A stretch of 64,000 nt of DNA from Clostridia bacterium. GTDB taxonomy: Bacteria > Bacillota > Clostridia > Christensenellales > CAG-138. Below the pieces are notes generated by a model. That model did not search any database and was not told the origin of the DNA. It saw only the letters and a list, made by a program, of their open reading frames with translations. Positions 1 to 6,637 of this stretch are shown here, piece after piece. The position numbers were made by a program, and so were the translations under genes. The stretch's first letter is position 1. Each line of letters begins with the position of its first letter. The stretch lies in the NCBI GenBank assembly GCA_017394835.1, contig JAFPXD010000024.1, positions 1 to 64,000 of the forward strand, read 5' to 3'.

Positions 1-255
1 CAGACTGACCTGCGTGACGGCAGTCTTTCCCTCGCGGACGGACAGGTGCGACACGTCCACACCCTTCTCGGCAACGGCGCGGCGCATCAGCGCGCCAAAA
101 TCATCATTCCCGACCGGGCCGATATAGGAGGCCTCGCCGCCAAGACGCACGGTGTAGACGGCCATATTGACCGGACCGCCGCCCGGATAGGCTTTTCCGC
201 CCTCCACATTTTGATAATAATCCACGCAGTTGCTTCCAACCGCAGCAAGTTTCAT
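1..255 (-). CDS. frlD: PfkB-family sugar kinase, fructoselysine 6-kinase-like (5' part only)
   Basis: The first 85 codons of a ribokinase/PfkB-family kinase; the rest lies beyond the left edge. The protein begins MKLAAVGSNCVDYY and has the PfkB N-terminal glycine signature (YPGGGPVNMAVYTVRLGG, about residues 23-40), followed by GPVGNDDFG and a GVDVSHL segment. This pattern is close to E. coli FrlD as I remember it (GDNCVD, GGNAVNVAVY, GVDISH), which phosphorylates fructoselysine so that a deglycase can release lysine. ATG at 255-253 is preceded by GAGAGGTGAG. The substrate is inferred; another PfkB sugar kinase cannot be excluded because the catalytic C-terminus (GAGD motif) is not visible. 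If correct, it links Amadori-product use to the lysine operon at 20.8 kb. Confidence 0.7.
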   Translation of the reverse strand, partial: MKLAAVGSNCVDYYQNVEGGKAYPGGGPVNMAVYTVRLGGEASYIGPVGNDDFGALMRRAVAEKGVDVSHLSVREGKTAVTQVSL

Positions 256-294
256 GTTCTCACCTCTCAAAGCAGCAGACGTATCTTGCCTAGT

Positions 295-323
295 ATCTTA
301 TCCGATTATTGCGAAAAAATCAA
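295..323 (-). promoter_or_regulatory. sigma-A promoter for the PfkB kinase gene
   Basis: On the minus strand, -35 TTGATT (323-318) and -10 TAAGAT (300-295) are separated by 17 bp. The expected start lies about 30 bp upstream of the ATG at 255. Confidence 0.55.
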
Positions 324-650
324 CTCGTTTTTTTATCAGACGCAGCTGTCGGTTAAGCATCTTTACCGCTGTTTTTTTCATTCATCATCCCTTTCGCAGT
401 TCTTTGAGTACGTTACGCAGACCCGGGATGATTTGACGAATGTGCGAAAAGCTTTCTTCGCCTTTTTCCTGTGCTCTGCTGACGGATCGTTCTCAGGCAG
501 CCTGCGCCGGCGTATCATGCTGACCGTGAACGCGCCGAAGCCTGCGCCCTGCAGGGGGCAGGCTTCGTGGAGATCTCGTTCTGCTGACTCAACCCAACTA
601 TTGACGTTGAGCCGATGTTTTGCGCTTGTTCCTTTGCCTGCCGCCCGCTT
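324..650. other. Intergenic region with one palindromic hairpin
   Basis: No convincing gene. A 10-bp perfect stem at 536-545/558-567 encloses a further palindrome (CCCTGCAGGG, 547-556). It lies downstream of the leftward proline operon and may end or stabilise that transcript, but no T-tract follows it on either strand. On the minus strand around 415-500 a short open stretch ends in ...GLRNVLKELRKG then stop; it has no good start and is probably chance or a gene remnant. Confidence 0.35.
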
Positions 651-1799
651 TTACACGACGGAGGGCTCGGTAAAGAGGTTCCCTTCGGCGAAGCGGGAAA
701 GCTTCAGCCTGGAGGCGTCTATGGTGGGCTCCATCCCAAGTATCATCTCGGACATGACGGTTCCGGTGACGGGACCGAACATGAAGCCGTGGCCCGAGAA
801 GCCTACCGCCACGTAGAAGCCTTCGACTTCCTCCACCTTATCGTAGATGGGCTGGCGGTCGGGGGACATATTGTAGAGGCCCGCCCACTGGCGGATGACG
901 CGGAGCCTGCCGATGGGAGGCAGCACCTTGTCGATGGTCTTCGCCATCTCCTCAAGGAAGTGCCAGGAGGAGGTCCTGCGGAGGTCGCGCGGCTCGGAGG
1001 AATCGCTGCGGCCCATTATGAACGAGCCATGAGGAGTCTGCTGAACGTAAAGGTTCAGATTGAACGCCATGACCATGGGGTCCTGCATGGGCTCAACGGG
1101 CTCGGTGACGAGTATCTGGTGCCTCTCGGAATAGAGCGGGAGATCGACGCCGACCATCTTGGCGATGCCCTGAGACCATGCGTTCGCGGCGTTTACCACT
1201 ATGCGGGTCTCGATATAGCCCTTGTTCGTCTCAACGCCGACGATGCGGCCGTTTTCGACCTTTATGCCCGTGACCTCGGTATAGGTATTGAACTCAACGC
1301 CCATGCGCTTCGCCGCCTTGTAGAAGGCGTCCGTGGTCTTGTGGGGATTGAGGAAGCCGTCCTTCTGGCAGTAGGCCGCGCCGGAAAGTATGGAGGTGTT
1401 GAGGTGAGGAACTATCTCCTTAGCCTCCTCAAGGCTCACCATGCGGGAGGGGATGCCGCAGGCGTGCTGCACCTCTATGTTCTTTTTGAACTGGGTGAGC
1501 TCCTTTTCGGTATCGGCGATCATCAGATAGCCGCTCTGACGAAGCTCTATATCCCCGTCATACTCCAGAATATCATTCGCATGCTCGAAGAATTCGGTCG
1601 AGAACTTGGACATGCGGCAGTTCATTTCGGTGCCCCACTGCATACGGAAGCCCGCGCCGCAGGCGCCCGTGGAGCCGGAGCAGATAAAGCCCTTTTCGAG
1701 CACGACTATGTTCTTCGCGCCTCTCTTGGCAAGGTTATAAGCGATGGAGCAGCCGGACATGCCCGCGCCGATTATTACTATATCAGCCTTATTCTTCAT
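651..1799 (-). CDS. FAD-dependent amine oxidoreductase, SoxB/proline dehydrogenase beta-subunit-like
   Basis: A DAO-family flavoprotein of 382 residues with the Rossmann dinucleotide motif IVIIGAGMSGCSIAYNLA near the N-terminus, a basic KRGAKNIVVLEKG strand, and the C-terminal FAD loop GFSGHGFMFGPVTG. It resembles sarcosine oxidase beta, hydrogen cyanide synthase HcnC and the beta subunits of multimeric proline or D-hydroxyproline dehydrogenases. In such enzymes this subunit oxidises a secondary amino acid and passes electrons to the iron-sulfur partners. The chosen ATG (1799) has AGAGGAGG eight bases upstream, better than the in-frame ATG at 1820. It overlaps the end of the BFD-like gene by 11 bp and is the last gene of the operon. 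Proline or hydroxyproline as substrate is inferred from the neighbouring P5C dehydrogenase. Confidence 0.75.
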   Translation of the reverse strand: MKNKADIVIIGAGMSGCSIAYNLAKRGAKNIVVLEKGFICSGSTGACGAGFRMQWGTEMNCRMSKFSTEFFEHANDILEYDGDIELRQSGYLMIADTEKELTQFKKNIEVQHACGIPSRMVSLEEAKEIVPHLNTSILSGAAYCQKDGFLNPHKTTDAFYKAAKRMGVEFNTYTEVTGIKVENGRIVGVETNKGYIETRIVVNAANAWSQGIAKMVGVDLPLYSERHQILVTEPVEPMQDPMVMAFNLNLYVQQTPHGSFIMGRSDSSEPRDLRRTSSWHFLEEMAKTIDKVLPPIGRLRVIRQWAGLYNMSPDRQPIYDKVEEVEGFYVAVGFSGHGFMFGPVTGTVMSEMILGMEPTIDASRLKLSRFAEGNLFTEPSVV

Positions 1800-2070
1800 T
1801 TCTTTCCGCCTCCTCTGCAATAAGATGAAGCTTCACGCCGACCACGGGGGGACGGATGTTGTGGAACTTGAGATCGGCGATGTTCTGCCCGGTGGCGTTG
1901 GCGATCTCACGGAGCACGAGCTGACCGCAGGTCTTGCCCTGGCAGGGGCCCATGCCGATGCGGGTGATGCGCTTGATCTCGTCGTAGGTAACGTAGCCCT
2001 GGGCGATGAGGTCGCGGATGTCCTTCAGCGTCACGTCGGAACAGCGGCAGATGATTGTATTCTCGTCCAT
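1789..2070 (-). CDS. BFD-like [2Fe-2S] electron-transfer protein
   Basis: A 93-residue protein with the bacterioferritin-associated-ferredoxin (BFD) cluster motif: ICRCSDVTLKDI supplies C-x-C near residue 8-10 and GMGPCQGKTCGQ supplies C-x4-C near residue 43-48. In large sarcosine-oxidase/HcnB-type alpha subunits this domain is usually fused to the C-terminus of the FAD/NAD chain; here it is a separate polypeptide. It sits four bases after the [4Fe-4S] gene and overlaps the downstream flavoprotein gene, so production is probably coupled. Role inferred: wiring electrons between the two flavin subunits. Confidence 0.75.
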   Translation of the reverse strand: MDENTIICRCSDVTLKDIRDLIAQGYVTYDEIKRITRIGMGPCQGKTCGQLVLREIANATGQNIADLKFHNIRPPVVGVKLHLIAEEAERNEE

Positions 2071-2074
2071 GAGC

Positions 2075-2566
2075 TTATTCCCTCCTGAAATTTCTGAAAT
2101 CGTAGAGATACTCGCGGGAGACCTCCAGTGTGACGACGGGGGTGCGGTCGAAGGAGGCGGGGTTCATCACCCTTATGACCTTCGCCTCGCAGATGGGCTT
2201 GCCCGCGCGGTCAAGGCCCGTTACCTTTTCGCCCGACTCGGGCAGGGGGAGGAATTCGTAGGGGATGCGGAATTCCACCGTCTCGGCCGATTTGGAGCCG
2301 TCAACTATCATTATGGAGAGCCCCGGGCATTTCGCAACGCATACGCCGCAGCCGGTGCATACGTTTTCATCCCTGCAGGGGATCTCGTTTATATCCTCGC
2401 CGATCCTTATCGCGCCGAAGGGGCAGGCGGTCTGGCAGGGGTTGCAGGGGATCTTCTGGTAGCATTCCACCACCGCGACGGGGCCCCTGTTTATCCTCTC
2501 TATGGGAGGAAATTTGGTCATTACCATTTCGCGCGAGGCGACGCCTGTTTTCTCAAACATATTCAT
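2075..2566 (-). CDS. [4Fe-4S] ferredoxin-like subunit of the amine dehydrogenase complex
   Basis: A 163-residue protein with two ferredoxin-type cysteine clusters: IPCNPCQTACPFGAI and the classic CTGCGVCVAKCPG (about residues 70-82). The first cluster is slightly unusual (C-x2-C-x3-CP, with extra cysteines on both sides). About 80 C-terminal residues have no motif I recognise. The start overlaps the end of the FAD/NAD gene by 4 bp, indicating translational coupling. Such ferredoxin-like partners occur with archaeal multimeric proline dehydrogenases; here it would carry electrons from the amino-acid-oxidising flavin to an NAD- or ferredoxin-linked acceptor. Acceptor not visible from sequence. 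Confidence 0.65.
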   Translation of the reverse strand: MNMFEKTGVASREMVMTKFPPIERINRGPVAVVECYQKIPCNPCQTACPFGAIRIGEDINEIPCRDENVCTGCGVCVAKCPGLSIMIVDGSKSAETVEFRIPYEFLPLPESGEKVTGLDRAGKPICEAKVIRVMNPASFDRTPVVTLEVSREYLYDFRNFRRE

Positions 2567-3654
2567 TCCTCCTTGAGCTCACTTTGTTTCATGCCCGCGC
2601 GGATGCGGTCGCCGACGGGGCCGGAGCGCAGCCCGTCAAGCTGCTTCAGATATTCCGCCCTGCGCCGATCGAAGTCTTCGGGAACGTGGCCGAGCTTTGC
2701 CGCCGCGCAGAGGCCGGCAAGATAACCTTCCGCCATGGCGGAGCTCGCTTCCTCTATGCCGGAGGCGTCTCCCGCGACGAATATGCCGGGGATGCTCGTC
2801 TCGCAGTTTTCGGTCCTCATGGGGACCTGCCCGCTGAGCTGGGGAACGTATTTCATTTCCACGCCGCGCATGGCTATGATCTCGTTCAGGGGACTCAAGC
2901 CCACGGAGATGCACAGCACGTCAACGTCGTAACGCTTCTCGGTGCCGGGGATGGGGCGGAATTTGTCATCCACCTCGCAGACTATCGCCGCCTCGAGGCA
3001 ATCCTTGCCGATGGCCTCCTTTACGGTGTGCGAGGTCAGTATGGGCACGCCCATCCTCGCAAGCTTGGAGGCGTGCACGAGGTACGCGCCTATGCGGGGG
3101 GCGGCGTCGAGCACTGCGACGACCTCTATGCCCGCCTGCATGAGCTGATAGCTGACTATAACGCCTATATTGCCCGCGCCGACCATGAGCACCCGGTCGC
3201 CGGGCTTAACGCCGTAAACGTTCATGAGCGTCTGCACGGCGCCCGCGCCGTATATGCCGGGCAGGTCGTTGTTGGGGAAGGCCAGGGATTTTTCGAATGC
3301 GCCCGTGGCGCAGATCACGGACTTTGCCCGGATCTTGAAATACTCCTTCTCGTCCTTCAGAACAGTCACGACGTTATCCTCATAGAAGCCGACGGCGGTG
3401 GCGTTGAGCATTATTTCGATCCTGTCGCCGAATTCTTCGACCTTTTTAAGAAGGATGCCCGCAATATCGACTCCCCTGTGGGAGGCGTACTGGCTTTCCG
3501 AGCCGAAGAACATATGGGTCTGTTTTATGAGCTGGCCGCCGGGCTTGAAGGTGCGCTCGAGCACGAGCACGCGCGCGCCGGATTCCGCCGCGGAGATAGC
3601 GGCGCAGAGGCCGGCGGGGCCGGAGCCGATTATAAGCAGTTCGACTTCTCTCAT
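2563..3654 (-). CDS. FAD/NAD(P)-dependent oxidoreductase, SoxA/proline dehydrogenase alpha-subunit-like
   Basis: 363 residues with two dinucleotide folds: FAD-binding LLIIGSGPAGLCAAISAA at residues 6-23 and NAD(P)-binding VLMVGAGNIGVIVSYQ near residue 155, ending in the FAD ribityl motif IFVAGDASGIEEASSAMAEG. This is the pyridine nucleotide-disulfide oxidoreductase core of sarcosine oxidase alpha and HcnB-type proteins, without their fused N-terminal [2Fe-2S] and C-terminal BFD domains, which are separate genes on each side. It overlaps both neighbours by 4 bp. Likely role: second flavin/NAD site of a multi-subunit amino-acid dehydrogenase. Confidence 0.75.
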   Translation of the reverse strand: MREVELLIIGSGPAGLCAAISAAESGARVLVLERTFKPGGQLIKQTHMFFGSESQYASHRGVDIAGILLKKVEEFGDRIEIMLNATAVGFYEDNVVTVLKDEKEYFKIRAKSVICATGAFEKSLAFPNNDLPGIYGAGAVQTLMNVYGVKPGDRVLMVGAGNIGVIVSYQLMQAGIEVVAVLDAAPRIGAYLVHASKLARMGVPILTSHTVKEAIGKDCLEAAIVCEVDDKFRPIPGTEKRYDVDVLCISVGLSPLNEIIAMRGVEMKYVPQLSGQVPMRTENCETSIPGIFVAGDASGIEEASSAMAEGYLAGLCAAAKLGHVPEDFDRRRAEYLKQLDGLRSGPVGDRIRAGMKQSELKEE

Positions 3655-3956
3655 TTGATCACGCCCTTTCCTTCCTGGGATTCGACCTTCATGCCCTCCT
3701 TCAAAAGGGTGATGCAGGTGCGGACGTTCGGCTCGCCGTCAACGGTCATCTGGCAGGAGGCGCAGTTGCCTATCGCGCAGTAAAACCCGCGGGGGCGGTG
3801 CTTTTCGGGGCTCTTGGCAAGCACTTTCACGCCTGCGGCATGGAGCGCCGCGGCTATGGTCTCGCCCTCATAGCCCTTCATGGGCTGACCGTTAAAGGTG
3901 AAATTGATCTCCCTGCCGCGGTCAAAGGTTAAAATTGGGTGCTGTTCGATCCTCAT
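3651..3956 (-). CDS. [2Fe-2S] ferredoxin-like subunit (SoxA N-terminal domain type)
   Basis: 101 residues with the plant-ferredoxin-like motif GFYCAIGNCASCQMTVDG plus NVRTC, giving C-x4-C-x2-C-x(12)-C near residues 60-80. In long sarcosine-oxidase alpha chains this is the N-terminal domain; in HcnA and the small subunit of D-hydroxyproline dehydrogenase it is separate, as here. The stop overlaps the next start by 4 bp. It lies between the P5C dehydrogenase gene and the rest of the complex, after a strong intergenic hairpin. Confidence 0.75.
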   Translation of the reverse strand: MRIEQHPILTFDRGREINFTFNGQPMKGYEGETIAAALHAAGVKVLAKSPEKHRPRGFYCAIGNCASCQMTVDGEPNVRTCITLLKEGMKVESQEGKGVIK

Positions 3957-4002
3957 TTTCCGCTTATCCTTTCATAGAAAATTACGGTGGGTTATATGCA
4001 TG

Positions 4003-4034
4003 CGGGACAAAGCCTTCGATCCGGCCTTGTCCCG
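4003..4034 (-). promoter_or_regulatory. Intercistronic hairpin after the P5C dehydrogenase gene
   Basis: An 8-bp perfect stem (CGGGACAA 4003-4010 with TTGTCCCG 4027-4034) extended by an inner GCC/GGC pairing. There is no T-tract on the minus strand, so it is more likely an mRNA-stabilising, processing or partial-termination element that sets pruA apart from the five downstream dehydrogenase genes. Confidence 0.5.
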
Positions 4035-4046
4035 TATTTCACTTAT

Positions 4047-5675
4047 TTACTTTTCGGACATGTAGGGGTAGGCGATCGCCTCGGAGGGATTGAAGGTCTC
4101 CTTCACGCAGTGGGGGCTCATCCAGCGGATCATGTTGAGCGCGGTGCCCGCCTTGTCGTTGGTGCCGGAGGCGCGCGCGCCGCCGAAGGGCTGCTGGCCT
4201 ACTACCGCGCCGGTGCACTTGTCGTTGATGTAGAAGTTGCCCGCGGAATGCAGGAGCGCCCTCTCCATCCTGACTATGGCCTCGCGGTCCTGCGCGAATA
4301 TCGCGCCGGTCAGAGCATAGGGGGAAGCCTCGTCGCAGATCTTCAGGGTCTCGTCCAGCTTATCGTCGGGATAGACGTAAACGGATACGATGGGCCCGAA
4401 TATCTCGTTGACCATGGATTCGTAATCGGGCTTTTTGCAGACTATCACGGTGGGCTCCACGAACCAGCCCTTGCTGTCGTCGCAATTGCCGCCGATCACT
4501 ATATCGCAGTCGGGGCTCTGCTTCGCGCGGTCGATATAGCCCTTGCAGCGATCGAAGGAGGCCTTGTCTATAACGGCGGCGAGGAAGGTATCGAAATCCC
4601 GAACGTCGCCCATGGTGGCTTCCTTCATCATTTCCTTCATGGCGGCGAGCACGTCGGGCCAGATGCTTTCGGGCACGAACGCGCGGGAGCAGGCGGAGCA
4701 CTTCTGGCCCTGGAACTCGAACGAGCCCCTTATTATCGCCGCGGCCAGCGGGCGTACCTTCGCGGTCTTATGGGCGAATATGAAGTCCTTGCCGCCGGTC
4801 TCGCCGACTATGCGAGGATAGTTGCGGTAGGAGGCGATGTTTTCGCCGATCTGCTTCCACACGCTCTGGAACACCTCCGTGGAGCCGGTGAAGTGGAAGC
4901 CCGCAAGCTCGGGACGGGAGATGACGTATTTTGCCATATCGCTTCCGCTGCAGGGAACGAAGTTGATGACGCCCGCGGGAAGACCGCAGTCCATCAGCAG
5001 CTTCATATAATAGTAGTTGGAAAGCACCGCGGTGCGGGAGGGCTTCCAGACCGCCACGTTGCCGACTATCGCGGGAGCGGTGGGAAGGTTGCCGCCTATG
5101 GAGGTGAAGTTGAAGGGCGTGATCGCGCAGATGAAGCCGTCAAGCGCGCGGTAATCCTGGCGATCCCAGATGCCGGGGATGGAGCCGGGCTGATCCTTGA
5201 ATATCTCCTGAGCGGACCATACGCCGAATCTGAGGAAATCCGCAAGCTCCGCAATATCTATTTCGGCCTGGAACACCGTCTTGGACTGGCCGAGCATGGT
5301 GGAGGCGTTCAGCACCTTGCGGTAGGGGCCGGTGATCATGTCGGCTGCCTTGAGGAATATGGCGGAGCGGTGCTCCCAGGGCATATCCTCCCACGCGGCC
5401 TTGGCCTCAAGCGCGGCGTCAACAGCCATCTTGAGCTCCTTCTCGCCGGCCATTGAGCATTCCGCGATCACGTGGCCGTGATCGTGCGGCATCGTGACCT
5501 TGATGGTCTTTTCGGTGAAGATCTCCTTGCCGCCGATTATGAGCGGGATCTTCACGACCTCGGCAGCCTGGCGGGCAAGCTCTTCCTTGAGCTCGGCGCG
5601 CTCCTTCGATCCGGGCAGATAGCCGCGGAAAGCGTCGTTATCGGGTCTTGCGATGGTGAAATAAGCGTTTGACAT
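4047..5675 (-). CDS. pruA: L-glutamate gamma-semialdehyde (1-pyrroline-5-carboxylate) dehydrogenase
   Basis: An aldehyde dehydrogenase of 542 residues, the length of monofunctional P5C dehydrogenases. It has the family motifs ITPFNFTSIGGNLPTAP and the catalytic region GETGGKDFIFAHK followed by GSFEFQGQKCSACSRAFVP (catalytic Cys), with C-terminal QQPFGGARASGTNDKAG. It oxidises glutamate semialdehyde, the hydrolysis product of P5C, to glutamate with NAD(P). It is first in the leftward operon, starting at ATG 5675 behind AAAGGAGGA. A six-gene unit of pruA plus a multi-subunit flavoprotein implies that the flavoprotein makes P5C from proline, or a related imine from hydroxyproline. Confidence 0.92.
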   Translation of the reverse strand: MSNAYFTIARPDNDAFRGYLPGSKERAELKEELARQAAEVVKIPLIIGGKEIFTEKTIKVTMPHDHGHVIAECSMAGEKELKMAVDAALEAKAAWEDMPWEHRSAIFLKAADMITGPYRKVLNASTMLGQSKTVFQAEIDIAELADFLRFGVWSAQEIFKDQPGSIPGIWDRQDYRALDGFICAITPFNFTSIGGNLPTAPAIVGNVAVWKPSRTAVLSNYYYMKLLMDCGLPAGVINFVPCSGSDMAKYVISRPELAGFHFTGSTEVFQSVWKQIGENIASYRNYPRIVGETGGKDFIFAHKTAKVRPLAAAIIRGSFEFQGQKCSACSRAFVPESIWPDVLAAMKEMMKEATMGDVRDFDTFLAAVIDKASFDRCKGYIDRAKQSPDCDIVIGGNCDDSKGWFVEPTVIVCKKPDYESMVNEIFGPIVSVYVYPDDKLDETLKICDEASPYALTGAIFAQDREAIVRMERALLHSAGNFYINDKCTGAVVGQQPFGGARASGTNDKAGTALNMIRWMSPHCVKETFNPSEAIAYPYMSEK

Positions 5676-5749
5676 GATTCCTCCTTTTTCGGCTCATTCT
5701 TGAAAAGAGTCAAGCCTCATGTTTAATGCCAAGTCAGATTTGGTTGAGC

Positions 5750-5776
5750 GGCGAATGCCCGGCGGGCTTTTTCGCC
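5750..5776 (-). promoter_or_regulatory. Hairpin in the 5' leader of the proline operon
   Basis: GGCGAA (5750-5755) pairs with TTCGCC (5771-5776), enclosing GCCC/GGGC. It begins just downstream of the -10 box, so it would be at the 5' end of the transcript. It could stabilise the mRNA or be an operator. Confidence 0.35.
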
Positions 5777-5783
5777 AATAGAT

Positions 5784-5812
5784 AATATAACATATCAAAA
5801 AGGCGATGTCAA
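5784..5812 (-). promoter_or_regulatory. sigma-A promoter of the proline-catabolism operon
   Basis: On the minus strand, a perfect -35 TTGACA (5812-5807) and -10 TATATT (5789-5784) are 17 bp apart, about 105 bp before the pruA start. Confidence 0.75.
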
Positions 5813-5880
5813 CGAAAAGAGAGGCGAAAGACGCGCCGCAAAACGCCTTTTTTGAGATCGTACCGGGGCGGCGCAGCCCT

Positions 5881-5909
5881 TTGATTTACAGCGCGCAGGA
5901 TGGTATAAT
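5881..5909 (+). promoter_or_regulatory. sigma-A promoter of the azoreductase gene
   Basis: -35 TTGATT (5881-5886) and -10 TATAAT (5904-5909) with a 17-bp spacer; the ATG is 32 bp downstream behind GGAGGA. Confidence 0.75.
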
Positions 5910-5940
5910 AGCGTAAACGAACCGTTTTCAGGAGGAAGAA

Positions 5941-6507
5941 ATGATACTCTTTGTCAATGCCTGCGTGCGGAAGGGCTCCCGAACGAAGGAGCTTGCGGAC
6001 TGCCTGCTCGAAACGGCGGGGGAGCCCTATGAGGAGCTGCGTCTCGGCGAGCTCTGTTTTCCGAATGCCGACGGGGATTTTTTGGAAAAACGCGCCCGTC
6101 TTGAGGAAAAGGGCGAGTTCGGCAGCCCGATGTTTGCGCTCGCGAGGCAGTTTGCGCAGGCGGATGAGATCGTGATAGCCGCGCCGTTCTGGGATCTTTC
6201 GTTCCCGGCGGCGCTGAAGCAGTATTTCGAGCAGATAAACGTGCTCGGCGTTACGTTTTATTATACTCCGGAGGGCGAGCCGAAGGGCCTCTGCCGCGCG
6301 AAGCGCATGACCTATATCACCACCGCGGGCGGCGATCATTTTCCCGCGGAATTCGGAGCGGGCTATGCCGAAGCGCTTGCGAAGACGTTTTACGGCATAC
6401 CCGAATTCAGGCTCATAAAGGCCGTGGGGCTCGATCTTGAAGGGGCGGATCCCCGCGCGAAGATCGAGGCGGCGAAGGAAGAGATAAGAAAGCTTTATTC
6501 CCCGTAA
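5941..6507 (+). CDS. Flavodoxin-fold NAD(P)H oxidoreductase, FMN-dependent azoreductase-like
   Basis: 188 residues with the flavodoxin-2 fold of AzoR/NQO-type quinone reductases. The N-terminal phosphate-binding region is VNACVRKGSRTKELADCL, followed by IVIAAPFWDLSFPAALKQY (FMN isoalloxazine contact region, about residues 76-94) and ITTAGGD near residue 120. Expected role: two-electron reduction of quinones, azo or nitro compounds in the cytoplasm. It is a single-gene unit with its own promoter, divergent from the proline operon. The natural substrate cannot be told from sequence. Confidence 0.8.
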   Translation: MILFVNACVRKGSRTKELADCLLETAGEPYEELRLGELCFPNADGDFLEKRARLEEKGEFGSPMFALARQFAQADEIVIAAPFWDLSFPAALKQYFEQINVLGVTFYYTPEGEPKGLCRAKRMTYITTAGGDHFPAEFGAGYAEALAKTFYGIPEFRLIKAVGLDLEGADPRAKIEAAKEEIRKLYSP

Positions 6508-6572
6508 AGCGCCGCGCTCCTATGGGGGCATAAGCCGGGGAAAGGCTCTTATCCCCGCGGGGAAGGCGCTTT
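6506..6572 (+). terminator. Possible terminator after the azoreductase gene
   Basis: AAAGCGCC (6506-6513) pairs with GGCGCTTT (6565-6572) across a GC-rich, itself foldable loop. There is no clear T-tract, so assignment is weak. Confidence 0.3.
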
Positions 6573-6578
6573 CGCGTA

Positions 6579-6607
6579 TTGACTGCGGAGCGGCAAAATG
6601 ATAGAAT
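6579..6607 (+). promoter_or_regulatory. sigma-A promoter of the sensor-phosphatase gene
   Basis: -35 TTGACT (6579-6584) and -10 TAGAAT (6602-6607), 17-bp spacer, 30 bp before the ATG at 6638. Confidence 0.65.
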
Positions 6608-6637
6608 AAAACCAATATGAATGCAGGAGGTCAAGCC

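Noticed and set aside
46-816. 256-codon plus-strand open frame at the left edge
   Set aside because: It crosses the kinase gene, an intergenic region and the end of the flavoprotein gene in antisense; composition and content are not protein-like.
615-1823. 402-codon plus-strand frame
   Set aside because: Antisense shadow of the SoxB-like flavoprotein, whose reverse-strand product has clear FAD motifs. Long shadows are common at this GC content.
2265-2462. Short plus-strand frame
   Set aside because: It lies entirely inside the [4Fe-4S] protein gene on the other strand.
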